Shown: in pieces, positions 1 through 8,992 of the stretch
How positions within the stretch are numbered: position 1 is the first letter of the stretch
Layout of the letters: each line of letters begins with the position of its first letter
DNA from: Arthrospira sp. PCC 9108
GTDB taxonomy: Bacteria; Cyanobacteriota; Cyanobacteriia; Cyanobacteriales; Microcoleaceae
DNA: 64,000 nucleotides
Assembly (NCBI GenBank): GCA_016745315.1
Contig: CP066886.1
Location: 6,014,501-6,078,500 of the forward strand
Direction: 5' to 3'
The notes under the pieces: model-generated
Databases searched by the model: none
Seen by the model: the letters and a program-made list of their open reading frames with translations, nothing else
Told to the model about the DNA's origin: nothing
Made by a program: the position numbers and the translations under genes

Positions 1-1320
1 CCGGCTATCAATATTAGCAGAAGGGTCAGCATTAATCACATCTTGCCGTTGAATTTGTAAACCTACGCGATCCACAATTCCCGATAATTCTCCCTCTAAA
101 GCTGCACTGGTAATCCGGGCAGATTGTCCAATTTTAACCCGGTGAATATCACTTTGATAAACTTCAGCGATCGCCACCATTTGCCGAGTTTCTCCCAGTT
201 CCACAATGCCCAAATTATCAATTATTTCTCCAGGGTAAGCATGAATCTTTAAAATCTGCCCATTTCTAGGGGCAATAATTTCAGCTAAAGCCAAATCTGC
301 CTCGGCTTGTCTTAATGCAGCTTGGGCTGATCTTACCTCTGCTTCTGCTACTGCAATATCCACAGGTCGCACCTCCGCCTGGGCGGTTAAAGTAGCCATA
401 GCTTCCCTAATCTGTTGCGTCCCTCCCCGATCCATACCATCTAAATTAGCCTTAGCTTCCTCAATTTGCTGTTGTTTAGCTAACTGAATTTGGGTTAATT
501 GAGCCTGGGTTTCTTGAATTTGCTGGTTATAAGTATTTTCAATGCGAATTAAATTAAACCGTGCCTCCTGTAGCTGTTCTTCTGTGGTTATCCTGTGCAG
601 CCGTTTTAAATTCCATAACTCCTCGGAAATTGCCCCCTGTTGATGCAATTCCTGATAGCGACGTTCATCATTTACAGCATTGTTATATTCAGCCTCAATG
701 CGGTTAATTGTTGCCTGTGCCACCTGCCATTCCCCCTGTTTTTGAGCCTGTAAACGGGCGATTTTGGCTTCTGTTGCTACAATATCGGTGCTGCGTTCGG
801 TCTCTAAACGGGCGATCATGGCCTGTCCGGCTTCGATATTCGTTAGTCTTTCGGTCTCTAGGCGGGCGATCGTAGCCCTAGCCGCTTCGAGTTCCCCAAT
901 TTTCGCCCCCGCCTTAATTTGCTCGAGTTTGGCTGTTGCTAAACCGACCTGCTCCTGAGCCTTTTCTATGGCCGCTAGAAGGCGATCGCGACTATCTAAA
1001 ATGGCGATCGCATCCCCCTCCTGCACCCAGTCCCCCTCCTGGACTAGCAACTGCTGAATTAGGTTATTTTCCATCCCACCGGCAGCCGAAATTGAGATCA
1101 CCTCCCCTTCAGGTTCCAATCGCCCCAAAGCGGTTACCTTGATTGATACGGGTAGACTAGCTACCGCTAAGGGCATTTCCTGGCTTTCTTGGGTAGACTG
1201 CCAAAACATATAGCTAGCAACACTTCCTAACCCTACAGTGGCAACCATTGCCCAGGTGCTGATCCGGCGACCTAGGAAACCAGTTGAGGTGAAATCGCTG
1301 GTGCTGTGGGACTGTAACAT
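1..1320 (-). CDS. DevB/HlyD-family ABC exporter membrane fusion protein (3' end cut by window edge)
   Basis: Periplasmic adaptor that would link an inner-membrane ABC exporter (DevCA type) to a TolC-like outer-membrane channel. The reading frame is open from an ATG at 1318-1320 to base 1, so 440 residues are visible and the C-terminus lies outside. There is a short cytoplasmic N-terminus and one membrane segment at about residues 22-41. A lipoyl/barrel-sandwich half follows (residues ~60-110, with VQEGDWVQEGDAIAIL), then a long Ala/Glu/Gln-rich coiled-coil hairpin (~115-330), the second lipoyl half (IIAPRNGQILKI) and a beta-barrel. The visible end, about RQDVINADPSANIDSR, is typical of cyanobacterial DevB proteins. 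It diverges from a TetR gene whose putative operators lie in the 128-bp gap. The permease and ATPase would be expected beyond base 1. Family assignment is strong; substrate unknown. Confidence 0.88.
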   Translation of the reverse strand, partial: MLQSHSTSDFTSTGFLGRRISTWAMVATVGLGSVASYMFWQSTQESQEMPLAVASLPVSIKVTALGRLEPEGEVISISAAGGMENNLIQQLLVQEGDWVQEGDAIAILDSRDRLLAAIEKAQEQVGLATAKLEQIKAGAKIGELEAARATIARLETERLTNIEAGQAMIARLETERSTDIVATEAKIARLQAQKQGEWQVAQATINRIEAEYNNAVNDERRYQELHQQGAISEELWNLKRLHRITTEEQLQEARFNLIRIENTYNQQIQETQAQLTQIQLAKQQQIEEAKANLDGMDRGGTQQIREAMATLTAQAEVRPVDIAVAEAEVRSAQAALRQAEADLALAEIIAPRNGQILKIHAYPGEIIDNLGIVELGETRQMVAIAEVYQSDIHRVKIGQSARITSAALEGELSGIVDRVGLQIQRQDVINADPSANIDSR

Positions 1321-1342
1321 AACATATCTCTCCCCATAATTA

Positions 1343-1391
1343 AACTAGACTGTTTAGTTCACTAATTAAGTATACTAAACTGTTTGGTATA
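1343..1391. promoter_or_regulatory. Two inverted repeats, probable TetR operators
   Basis: Two near-perfect dyads share the core TAAAC/GTTTA-type sequence. Site 1 (1343-1359) has arms AACTAGAC and GTTTAGTT around a central T. Site 2 (1371-1391) has arms TATACTAAAC and GTTTGGTATA around a central T. The centres are 30 bp apart, close to three helical turns, in the gap between the divergent devB-like and tetR genes. This is the normal place for a TetR dimer to repress both genes. That it binds here is inference. Confidence 0.6.
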
Positions 1392-1448
1392 ATGACAAGT
1401 AGATCACAAAAATTCACAAGGACTGCCACGGCACGAGGAGAGAATTAG

Positions 1449-2048
1449 ATGGCCAAGAGACAATCTCACCCAGAGACAGGGATGGCCCCCAAAGCAGAAC
1501 AAATTCTTCAGGGGGCGATCGAGGAATTTCTGGCCCACGGCTTTGCAGCTACCAGCATGGATCGGGTAGCTAAAACGGCTGGAGTATCAAAAGCCACCCT
1601 ATATAATCACTTTGGGGATAAGGAAAGTTTGTTTAGTGCCTTAACTGAATATTTAGGGGAAAAACGAATTTTGGACTTTGTAATTGAGGAACCAGAAGAC
1701 CCGGCTATATTTTTAAAAACATGGGCGACTGCAATTTTAAGTCAAATCTTAAATGACCCCGAGTTGCTGTGTTTTTTGCGCTTAATTATTGGGGAATCGG
1801 GAAGGTTTCCAGAACTAGCTCAAGCCTTCATTAGTAACGTTGTTAAAGTAGGAATTAATAGGCTAACTAAGAGTTTAGAATCTTACCCAAAACTCAAGTT
1901 AGCTGATGCGGAAGTGACTGCTAGGGTGATTATGGGAGCATTATTACACTACTTACTAATCCAGGAAATTATGCACGGTGGAGAAATTATGCCCATGGAA
2001 CGCGATCGCTATATTGAAGGCCTGGTAAAATTAGTAATAACGGACTAA
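1449..2048 (+). CDS. TetR/AcrR-family transcriptional regulator
   Basis: One-component repressor of 199 aa. Residues ~16-65 form the TetR helix-turn-helix (AEQILQGAIEEFLAHGF, then VAKTAGVSKATLYNHFGDK). The all-alpha C-terminal ligand/dimer domain resembles the AefR-like type. The ATG at 1449 is preceded by a GAGGAGA ribosome-binding site. It is divergent from the exporter adaptor at 1-1320, and two dyads lie between them, so autoregulation plus control of the exporter is the simplest reading. Its last 18 bases overlap the 3' end of the convergent gene at 2031-2441. Ligand unknown. Confidence 0.92.
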   Translation: MAKRQSHPETGMAPKAEQILQGAIEEFLAHGFAATSMDRVAKTAGVSKATLYNHFGDKESLFSALTEYLGEKRILDFVIEEPEDPAIFLKTWATAILSQILNDPELLCFLRLIIGESGRFPELAQAFISNVVKVGINRLTKSLESYPKLKLADAEVTARVIMGALLHYLLIQEIMHGGEIMPMERDRYIEGLVKLVITD

Positions 2049-2441
2049 GGCGACTCTTCCAAAACGCTGATCAATTTCTATAGCCATGATCTGAATTTCG
2101 GGAAAGGGAGGATTAGCATAAATAGTGGTTTCTCCGAGAGGTAAAGATAAACAGCAGTTAAAGATAGGCTGTCGGTGTTCTGGGGGTAAAAATTTATCCT
2201 CTCCCATAGCCATAACTGCGGCATTACAAAAAGAAAGCTGACCCTCTAAATTCAAGACCCCAGCCGGAGTAGTAAACTGTTCGCACCAGCGGAGAGTTAA
2301 AAACCATTTCGCGTCTGACAGTCTTTTAAAAACGCGATCTGGCTTAGGATATTGCAGGACTTTATATCCTCCTGGAATAGCCACAACAGTGCCGCCCAAA
2401 AAACCAAATATAGTGCCGATATCGCTCATATTGCCCTCCAT
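2031..2441 (-). CDS. Hypothetical protein downstream of era, possible PAS-like fold
   Basis: A 136-aa protein I do not recognise. The segment around residues 55-90 (FTTPAGVLNLEGQLSFCNAA) reads like the start of a PAS-type sensor fold, but there is no cofactor motif, so this is only suggestive. A Gly/hydrophobic stretch near the N-terminus (TIFGFLGGTVVAIPGG) could be a weak membrane association. A second in-frame Met is at residue 5. It starts 7 bases after the era stop codon in the same direction, so the two are probably co-transcribed. Its 3' end overlaps the tetR 3' end by 18 bases (convergent). Confidence 0.6.
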   Translation of the reverse strand: MEGNMSDIGTIFGFLGGTVVAIPGGYKVLQYPKPDRVFKRLSDAKWFLTLRWCEQFTTPAGVLNLEGQLSFCNAAVMAMGEDKFLPPEHRQPIFNCCLSLPLGETTIYANPPFPEIQIMAIEIDQRFGRVALVRYY

Positions 2442-2448
2442 TTACCCC

Positions 2449-3381
2449 TTATTCTTCGACACGATAACCCAACTCAGCCAACTGATTGCGGGACTGTCGC
2501 CATTTAGGTTGAACGCGCACAAACAACTCGAGATAAACCTTTCCATCTACTAACTTTTGAATCTGTTGGCGGGCGGCGCTACCAATAGTTTTGAGCATTT
2601 GTCCGCCCTTCCCAATTAAAATGCCTTTTTGGGAAAGACGTTCGACATGAATGGTGGCTAAAATGCGGGTAATCTTAACATCTTCCTCGACTTTATCAAT
2701 AGCGATCGCCACAGAGTGCGGTACTTCCTCGCGGGTGTGTAGCAAAATCTGTTCGCGAATTAACTCACCCATAATAAACCTTTCGGGTTGGTCAGTCACT
2801 AAATCAGGAGGGTAATAATAGGGACCGGGATCTAAACTGTTAATTAACAGATTTTGTAATGTTTCTACCCCCGCACCAGTGACAGCGGAAAACTTGACCA
2901 TTTGCCATTGATTAGCCTCAGCGAACTGCTGATAACTCTGGTCGATCGCCTCATATTGATCTGGCTGTAAGTCCCACTTATTTAAACCCAAAATCACGGG
3001 GACTTTAGTATGGGTAAGTAAATCGACGATATAGCGATCGCCACCCCCGGACATGACCGAACTATCCACCACAAAGACTAACACATCCACCGAGGCGATC
3101 GCCAATTTCGCATTCTTTACCAAAACCTTACCCAACTGATGATGTGGCTTATGAATTCCTGGCGTATCGACGAAAATAATTTGAGCCGAGTCAGTAGTAA
3201 GAATTCCCCGTAAGCGGTTACGAGTAGTTTGAGCGATAGGAGAAGTAATCGCAATTTTTTGTCCTACCAACTTATTCATCAGAGTTGATTTCCCCACATT
3301 GGGGCGGCCGATAATGCCCACAAAACCTGATTTGTAGCCTTCGGGGGCGACCGGAATACTCACCGGAAATATAGAGTCCAT
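2449..3381 (-). CDS. era: GTPase Era
   Basis: Ras-like GTPase that binds the 3' end of 16S rRNA and assists 30S maturation. 310 aa, normal for the family. G1 is GRPNVGKS (25-32), the G2 threonine is in QTTRNR (~51-56), G3 is DTPG (72-75), G4 is NKWD (134-137) and the G5-like segment is SAVTGAG. The C-terminal KH domain carries GKGGQMLK near residue 258. The short N-terminal extension before the G domain is common in cyanobacteria. A small gene follows after 7 bases. Confidence 0.97.
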   Translation of the reverse strand: MDSIFPVSIPVAPEGYKSGFVGIIGRPNVGKSTLMNKLVGQKIAITSPIAQTTRNRLRGILTTDSAQIIFVDTPGIHKPHHQLGKVLVKNAKLAIASVDVLVFVVDSSVMSGGGDRYIVDLLTHTKVPVILGLNKWDLQPDQYEAIDQSYQQFAEANQWQMVKFSAVTGAGVETLQNLLINSLDPGPYYYPPDLVTDQPERFIMGELIREQILLHTREEVPHSVAIAIDKVEEDVKITRILATIHVERLSQKGILIGKGGQMLKTIGSAARQQIQKLVDGKVYLELFVRVQPKWRQSRNQLAELGYRVEE

Positions 3382-3488
3382 CCTTCCAATTACCTAAAAT
3401 TTTGATAAAATTGATATATGACTAACTGATCAGATTTAATCCCAAATACTGATCGAGTTTGTCAGTTCGTGGATCGAGAGGAACCATA

Positions 3489-5147
3489 ATGTTAACAGAT
3501 CCAAAACCAGAAACAGAGTCCCCTAACGGTCTCGTTAAGCATGACTTCCAGCCCACAGTAGCAAAACCGCCCCGACGTAGACCAAAATGGTGGGCGATCG
3601 CACTACTGGCTTTAGGAATTCTTGCCGTTCCCATGGTCTGGCACCGAGTTTATCATCGCAAGCCTAACTCACTACAAATGGTAGAAGCCTTGACTGTACC
3701 AGTGGAAGCCAAGGATCTAACTGTAATCGTTAGGGCTAGTGGAGTTGTACAACCCGTGCGCCGGGTGAATTTGAGTCCGAAAACTCAAGGGCGTTTAGCT
3801 CAATTGTACGTTGAACAGGGCGATCGTGTCGAAGCCGGTCAAATTATTGCGCGCATGGAGAGTAACGAACTCGAAGCCCAACGCCTACAAGCGCAAGCCA
3901 GGTTAGAACGCGCCCAAGCCAATTTGGCAAAACTGCGCCAAGGCTCTCGTCCCGAAGCCATTGCCAGCGCCAGAGCCCGCCTAGAACGCACGCTGGCACG
4001 TCTAGCAGAGTTGCAGGCTGGAACACGCCAAGAAGAAATTGCGGTGGCATCTGCGAGGCTTAGAGAGGCGGAAATTCGCCTATTTGATGCCCGGTCGGGG
4101 AGTCTACAAAATGAAATTGACCAAGCCCAATCAAGAATACAAGCCAATTTAGCTGAGTTGGAATTGGCCCAGGGACGGGTACAGCGCTATGAAGAATTGA
4201 AAAGTCAGGGGGCTGTTTCTGAGGATACTTTGGATGGCTATAGGCGAGATCAACGCCGCCTGGAGGCTTTACAGGATGAGGCTAAACAGCGACTAGCACA
4301 ACTTCAGGAAAATAGGCGATCGCAAATTGAACGATTGGAAGCTACCGTTGAACAGGAACGTCAAAATTTGCGACAGTTACAAAATGGCACTCGTCCTGAA
4401 GTTATCAGACAAGCTGAGTCTGATGTTACCGAGGCGCGCAGTCAGTTAGATGAGTTGGAAAATGGCACTCGTCCTGAAGATATTGCGGCTGCTGAAGCTG
4501 ATGTCCGGGAGGCTGAAAGTCAACTGCGCTATTATCAAGTGCTGTTAGAAGATACTAATATTCGTGCGCCTTTTGCGGGAATTATTACTCAAAGATATGC
4601 GATTGAGGGCGCTTTTGTTACTCCGGCTACTTCCGCCTCTGATGCGACTTCTGCTACCTCTACTTCTATTGTGGCTTTGGCTAAGGATTTGGAAGTTTTA
4701 GCGAAAATTCCCGAAACTGATATTGTCCAAATTGAACCATTACAAAGGGTGGAAATTATAGCCGATGCTTACCCAGATCAGGTTTTTGAAGGTCAAGTGC
4801 ATTTAATCGCCCCGGAAGCTATTAAAGAACGAGATGTTACCCTGTTTCAAGCCCGGATTGATATTCGCACGGGACAGGATGTATTGCAGTCGGGAATGAA
4901 TGTTAATTTACGGTTTGTCGGTCGCCAACTTAATCAAGCTGTTGTGGTTCCGACTGTGGCGATTATTACTAATCGGGGAAATACGGGTGTACTCATTCCT
5001 AACCAGGAAGGTCAACCAGAATTTAAACCTGTTACTATCGGTTCACAAATTGGTAATGAAATCCAGATTTTGGAAGGAATTACTACAGGCGATCGCGTTT
5101 TTATTGAATTGCCACCCGGACAAAAACTTGAAGATATTATACAATAA
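3489..5147 (+). CDS. HlyD/MacA-like periplasmic adaptor subunit
   Basis: Membrane fusion protein of 552 aa for an ABC-type efflux pump. I chose the ATG at 3489 because GAGAGGA (3476-3482) lies just upstream; a TTG at 3459 is in frame but poorly placed. The N-terminus is Pro/Arg-rich, followed by one membrane helix (~residues 34-51). The lipoyl half contains LSPKTQGRLAQLYVEQGD. A very long coiled coil follows, with four spaced copies of a G-(S/T)-R-(P/Q)-E motif (GSRPEAI, GTRQEEI, GTRPEVI, GTRPEDI) that mark hairpin repeats. The second lipoyl half is NIRAPFAGIITQRYA, and a beta-barrel/membrane-proximal domain ends the protein. The MacB-like permease starts 41 bases downstream, so the two form an operon. 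Substrate unknown. Confidence 0.9.
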   Translation: MLTDPKPETESPNGLVKHDFQPTVAKPPRRRPKWWAIALLALGILAVPMVWHRVYHRKPNSLQMVEALTVPVEAKDLTVIVRASGVVQPVRRVNLSPKTQGRLAQLYVEQGDRVEAGQIIARMESNELEAQRLQAQARLERAQANLAKLRQGSRPEAIASARARLERTLARLAELQAGTRQEEIAVASARLREAEIRLFDARSGSLQNEIDQAQSRIQANLAELELAQGRVQRYEELKSQGAVSEDTLDGYRRDQRRLEALQDEAKQRLAQLQENRRSQIERLEATVEQERQNLRQLQNGTRPEVIRQAESDVTEARSQLDELENGTRPEDIAAAEADVREAESQLRYYQVLLEDTNIRAPFAGIITQRYAIEGAFVTPATSASDATSATSTSIVALAKDLEVLAKIPETDIVQIEPLQRVEIIADAYPDQVFEGQVHLIAPEAIKERDVTLFQARIDIRTGQDVLQSGMNVNLRFVGRQLNQAVVVPTVAIITNRGNTGVLIPNQEGQPEFKPVTIGSQIGNEIQILEGITTGDRVFIELPPGQKLEDIIQ

Positions 5148-5188
5148 AATAGCACCTCAATCCTCAACTAATCTAATCATCCCTAATT

Positions 5189-6406
5189 ATGCATATTCTA
5201 GAAAGTATCAAAATGTCCTCGGCGACATTATTGGCTAATAAAATGAGAAGCAGCCTAACTATGTTAGGCATTATTATAGGTAATGCCTCAGTTATTGCTA
5301 TGATAGGTATTGGAGAAGGGGCGCAAACCTTTGTCGAAAATCAAGTTAATTCCCTGGGTCCTAATGTATTATTTATTGTCCCCGGCAGCCCGGAAGCCCA
5401 GAGAAGACCTGTTTATCCCCCTCAAAATTTAATCCTAGAAGATGCAATGGCGATCGCTGAACAAGTCCCCTCAGTGGAAGCTGTAGCACCTTCTTTAACA
5501 GCTAGTGAATTAATATCTTATCAGAGTAGGAATGCCTCTGGTTCTATAATTGGCACTACCCCAGAATATATGACCGTTCGTAGTTTTGATATTGCCAAAG
5601 GAAGGTTTATTTCTGATTTGGATATTCAGCGAAATGAACAGGTAGTCGCCCTCGGTTCAGAAATAGCAGAACAATTATTTGGTAATGAAGACCCCATCGG
5701 TAAACAAGTCCGACTCAAGGATATTACATTGCAGGTAATTGGAGTCATGCAACCCAAGGGTTCCAGTTTAGGAAGTAATGAGGATATGAATGCTTTTATA
5801 CCCATTACCACCGTTGCTAATCGCATTACTGGGCGCAATTCTCCCTATGGTTTACAAGTTACCTTTATTTCCGTTTCTATTAAAGAAGCACATCAGATGA
5901 GGGCGGCACAATTTCAAATTGAGAATTTGCTACGTTTACGACATAAAATTACTGATGAAGATGATTTTACGGTTCGGAATCAACAGGATTTAATGAATAT
6001 CCTCGGACAAATTACTGGGGCTTTAACGTTGATGTTAGCAGCGACGGCGGCGATTTCCTTGTTAGTCGGGGGAATTGGAATTATGAATATTATGTTGGTT
6101 TCTGTCACAGAAAGAACCCAGGAAATTGGTCTGAGAAAAGCCATAGGCGCTTCCCAAAATGATATTCTTATTCAGTTTATTATTGAGGCGATTATCTTAT
6201 CTGTAGCGGGGGGATTAATTGGCACGGGTTTAGGTGTTAGTGGTGTGTTACTGGTGGGAATACTAACACCTTTAGAAGCTGGAATTTCCACAAGTGCGAT
6301 CGCAGTCGCTGTCAGTGTTTCTGGTGGTATTGGCTTATTTTTCGGCGTAGTTCCCGCCAGACGCGCCGCCGCCCTTGATCCAATCGTCGCCCTCCGCAGT
6401 ATTTAA
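5189..6406 (+). CDS. MacB-like ABC transporter permease (MacB_PCD + FtsX)
   Basis: Integral membrane subunit, 405 aa. The first membrane helix is at ~residues 23-42, followed by a large periplasmic core domain (~45-270, the MacB_PCD type) and three C-terminal helices of the FtsX domain (~278-302, 327-356, 368-392). The TERTQEIGLRKAIGAS motif is the usual ATPase-coupling segment. It follows its adaptor. No ATP-binding subunit gene lies downstream: the next 1.3 kb is repeat DNA and the next gene is convergent. The ATPase must be encoded elsewhere. MacB proper carries its ATPase at the N-terminus; this protein does not. Confidence 0.9.
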   Translation: MHILESIKMSSATLLANKMRSSLTMLGIIIGNASVIAMIGIGEGAQTFVENQVNSLGPNVLFIVPGSPEAQRRPVYPPQNLILEDAMAIAEQVPSVEAVAPSLTASELISYQSRNASGSIIGTTPEYMTVRSFDIAKGRFISDLDIQRNEQVVALGSEIAEQLFGNEDPIGKQVRLKDITLQVIGVMQPKGSSLGSNEDMNAFIPITTVANRITGRNSPYGLQVTFISVSIKEAHQMRAAQFQIENLLRLRHKITDEDDFTVRNQQDLMNILGQITGALTLMLAATAAISLLVGGIGIMNIMLVSVTERTQEIGLRKAIGASQNDILIQFIIEAIILSVAGGLIGTGLGVSGVLLVGILTPLEAGISTSAIAVAVSVSGGIGLFFGVVPARRAAALDPIVALRSI

Positions 6407-6409
6407 TAG

Positions 6410-7735
6410 TTGATAGGCGCTGATTCGGATAGGGCGGGTTTATTAACTAATTAATGACCGGGGATAGGGCGGGTTTATTCAGATAGTCCTGGGGATGGAG
6501 AATTCACAGCAGAACCCGCCCCGACAATTATCAATTAATGACCAGGGATAGGGCGGGTTTATTCAGATAGTCCTGGGGATGGAGAATTGACAGCAGAACC
6601 CGCCCCGACAATTATCAATTAATGACCAGGGATAGGGCGGGTTTATTCAGATAGTCCTGGGGATGGAGAATTGACAGCAGAACCCGCCCCGACAATTATC
6701 AATTAATGACCAGGGATAGGGCGGGTTTATTCAGATAGTCCTGGGGATGGAGAATTGACAGCAGAACCCGCCCCGACAATTATCAATTAATGACCAGGGA
6801 TAGGGCGGGTTTATTCAGATAGTCCTGGGGATGGAGAATTGACAGCAGAACCCGCCCCGACAATTATCAATTAATGACCAGGGATAGGGCGGGTTTATTC
6901 AGATAGTCCTGGGGATGGAGAATTGACAGCAGAACCCGCCCCTACAATTAATAATTATCAATTATCCGGTGGGCTGGGGCGGGTTTATTTAGATGGTCGT
7001 GGGGATGGAGAATTCACAGCAGAACCCGCCCCGACAATTATCAATTAATGACCAGGGATAGGGCGGGTTTATTTAGATGGTCGTGGGGATGGAGAATTCA
7101 CAGCAGAACCCGCCCCGACAATTGTCAATTAATGACCAGGGATAGGGCGGGTTTATTCAGATAGTCCTGGGGATGGAGAATTGACAGCAGAACCCGCCCC
7201 GATAATTATCAATTAATGACCAGGGATAGGGCGGGTTTATTCAGATAGTCCTGGGGATGGAGAATTGACAGCAGAACCCGCCCCGACAATTATCAATTAA
7301 TGACCAGGGATAGGGCGGGTTTATTCAGATAGTCCTGGGGATGGAGAATTGACAGCAGAACCCGCCCCGACAATTATCAATTAATGACCAGGGATAGGGC
7401 GGGTTTATTCAGATAGTCCTGGGGATGGAGAATTGACAGCAGAACCCGCCCCGACAATTATCAATTAATGACCAGGGATAGGGCGGGTTTATTCAGATAG
7501 TCCTGGGGATGGAGAATTGACAGCAGAACCCGCCCCTACAATTAATAATTATCAATTATCCGGTGGGCTGGGGCGGGTTTATTCAGATAGTCCTGGGGAT
7601 GGAGAATTGACAGCAGAACCCGCCCCGACAATTATCAATTAATGACCAGGGATAGGGCGGGTTTATTTAGATGGTCGTGGGGATGGAGAATTCACAGCAG
7701 AACCCGCCCCGACAATTAATAATTATCAATTATTG
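6410..7735. repeat. Tandem hairpin array, 15 units of ~84 bp
   Basis: Units start at 6461, 6545, 6629, 6713, 6797 and 6881 (exact 84-bp steps) and continue to 7735, fifteen in all, with a degenerate half-unit at 6410-6460. Each unit carries complementary arms GGGCGGGTT and AACCCGCCC about 45 bases apart, so each can fold into a hairpin. Units 7 and 14 have a variant AT-rich junction (TACAATTAATAATTATC then CCGGTGGGCTGG). The two variants are 594 bp apart, showing a seven-unit higher-order duplication. The array fills the gap between two convergent genes and touches the stop codon of the SpoIID-type gene. Confidence 0.9.
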
Positions 7736-8872
7736 GACTTGGATTCTAGCCAGAGTTGTATTTCGATAATAATGGGCGAGAATTTGCTGATAATTATATC
7801 CAGCATTAGCCAAATTATAAGCCCCCCATTGACTCAAACCCACACCATGACCAAAACCGCGACCAGTGACTATAAAATTGCCAGAAGCATTGTTACGATC
7901 GACCCTAAATCTGGTGCTACGCAACCCCAAAGCTCTAGCGATATCTTCACCGCTAATAGTGCGAGTTCCGCCACTTCCCACAACTCTCATGGAAATTACA
8001 CTTCCAAAAGCTGAGGTTCTTTCGGGTGTCATAGACGAAACTTGACCAACTCCTGAAATGCGGTTACTAAGGTCATTAGTGGAAAAAGTCCTTGTCCATT
8101 CAAACACGGGAGAACCACTATCAAAATCTGGAACCCCGCGCAGATAGGGTAAGGGATTTTCCCAGACATCCTCAACATTTTCGGTGTGACCCCCAGAGGA
8201 AGAATGGAAAACAGCCAAAATCACCCGACCATTATAAGTTAACACCTGACCTGCTGTCGCCCTAACGGCAGTCTGAGTGGCTGGTGACTCCCCAGACACG
8301 CCACGATAGACCTGGTAGGTTTGAGTATCCCCTAAATCATAAATCTGACTGCTATTATTTTGGCGCTTATACAGTGCATAGGTCCGCGCCGCGACAGCTT
8401 GGGCTTTTAGGGCTTGAATGGGCCAATTTCCCCCCATTTCTGCCCCTAGGACACTGTAGAGATACTGATCGAGATCGACATAATTAATGGCCATTAACCC
8501 ACCATTGCGCTGGATTAATAACACCCGTCCCCGATACCAATTATCACCGATCCAGACTTTGCCGTTTTGGGAGGGTTCCACCCAAATTTGACCGGCTTTC
8601 CATTGGCTGAGGGATACCTGACCTGATGCAGGTTTGGCGACAGTTGCGCCCATATTGGGGATTTGTCCTAAGACGTTACCGCTACCGTCGCGGACTGTTG
8701 CTGGGGTGGAACTTCCGACCTTAATATCATTGGTGTTAGTGGTTATGGCCACCCGCATTAATACGGAGGCGGCGGCTGGGGACATCATCAGCACCCACAG
8801 CAGCAGGGATAGCCACCCATAACGCTGGAGAGGACGAAGTAACAGTGAAGCCCAAAATATTCCTGAACTCAT
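7730..8872 (-). CDS. SpoIID/LytB-domain secreted protein
   Basis: 380 aa. The N-terminus has a signal/anchor helix (WLSLLLWVLMMSPAAASVLM). The SpoIID domain includes QALKAQAVAARTYALYK and the C-terminal GRGFGHGVGLSQWGAYN motif. In Firmicutes, SpoIID is a lytic transglycosylase that acts on peptidoglycan stripped of stem peptides; cyanobacterial members are widespread and of unproven function. The stop codon sits directly at the edge of the hairpin array, so the last residues may have been set by the repeat. It is divergent from tex, separated by 120 bp. Confidence 0.9.
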   Translation of the reverse strand: MSSGIFWASLLLRPLQRYGWLSLLLWVLMMSPAAASVLMRVAITTNTNDIKVGSSTPATVRDGSGNVLGQIPNMGATVAKPASGQVSLSQWKAGQIWVEPSQNGKVWIGDNWYRGRVLLIQRNGGLMAINYVDLDQYLYSVLGAEMGGNWPIQALKAQAVAARTYALYKRQNNSSQIYDLGDTQTYQVYRGVSGESPATQTAVRATAGQVLTYNGRVILAVFHSSSGGHTENVEDVWENPLPYLRGVPDFDSGSPVFEWTRTFSTNDLSNRISGVGQVSSMTPERTSAFGSVISMRVVGSGGTRTISGEDIARALGLRSTRFRVDRNNASGNFIVTGRGFGHGVGLSQWGAYNLANAGYNYQQILAHYYRNTTLARIQVQ

Positions 8873-8992
8873 ATATTAATTCTCAGATGTGCGAGATACT
8901 AACTTTGACTGTACACCCATATTCAGAGGGTAGCATTTACAATAATTTGGTATACCAATCTTAAGTCACAAAATCAAGTCGATTGAAAGTCT

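Noticed and set aside
3459..3488. TTG start for the HlyD-like adaptor
   Set aside because: The ATG at 3489 has a good GAGAGGA site; the extra ten residues are not part of the family.
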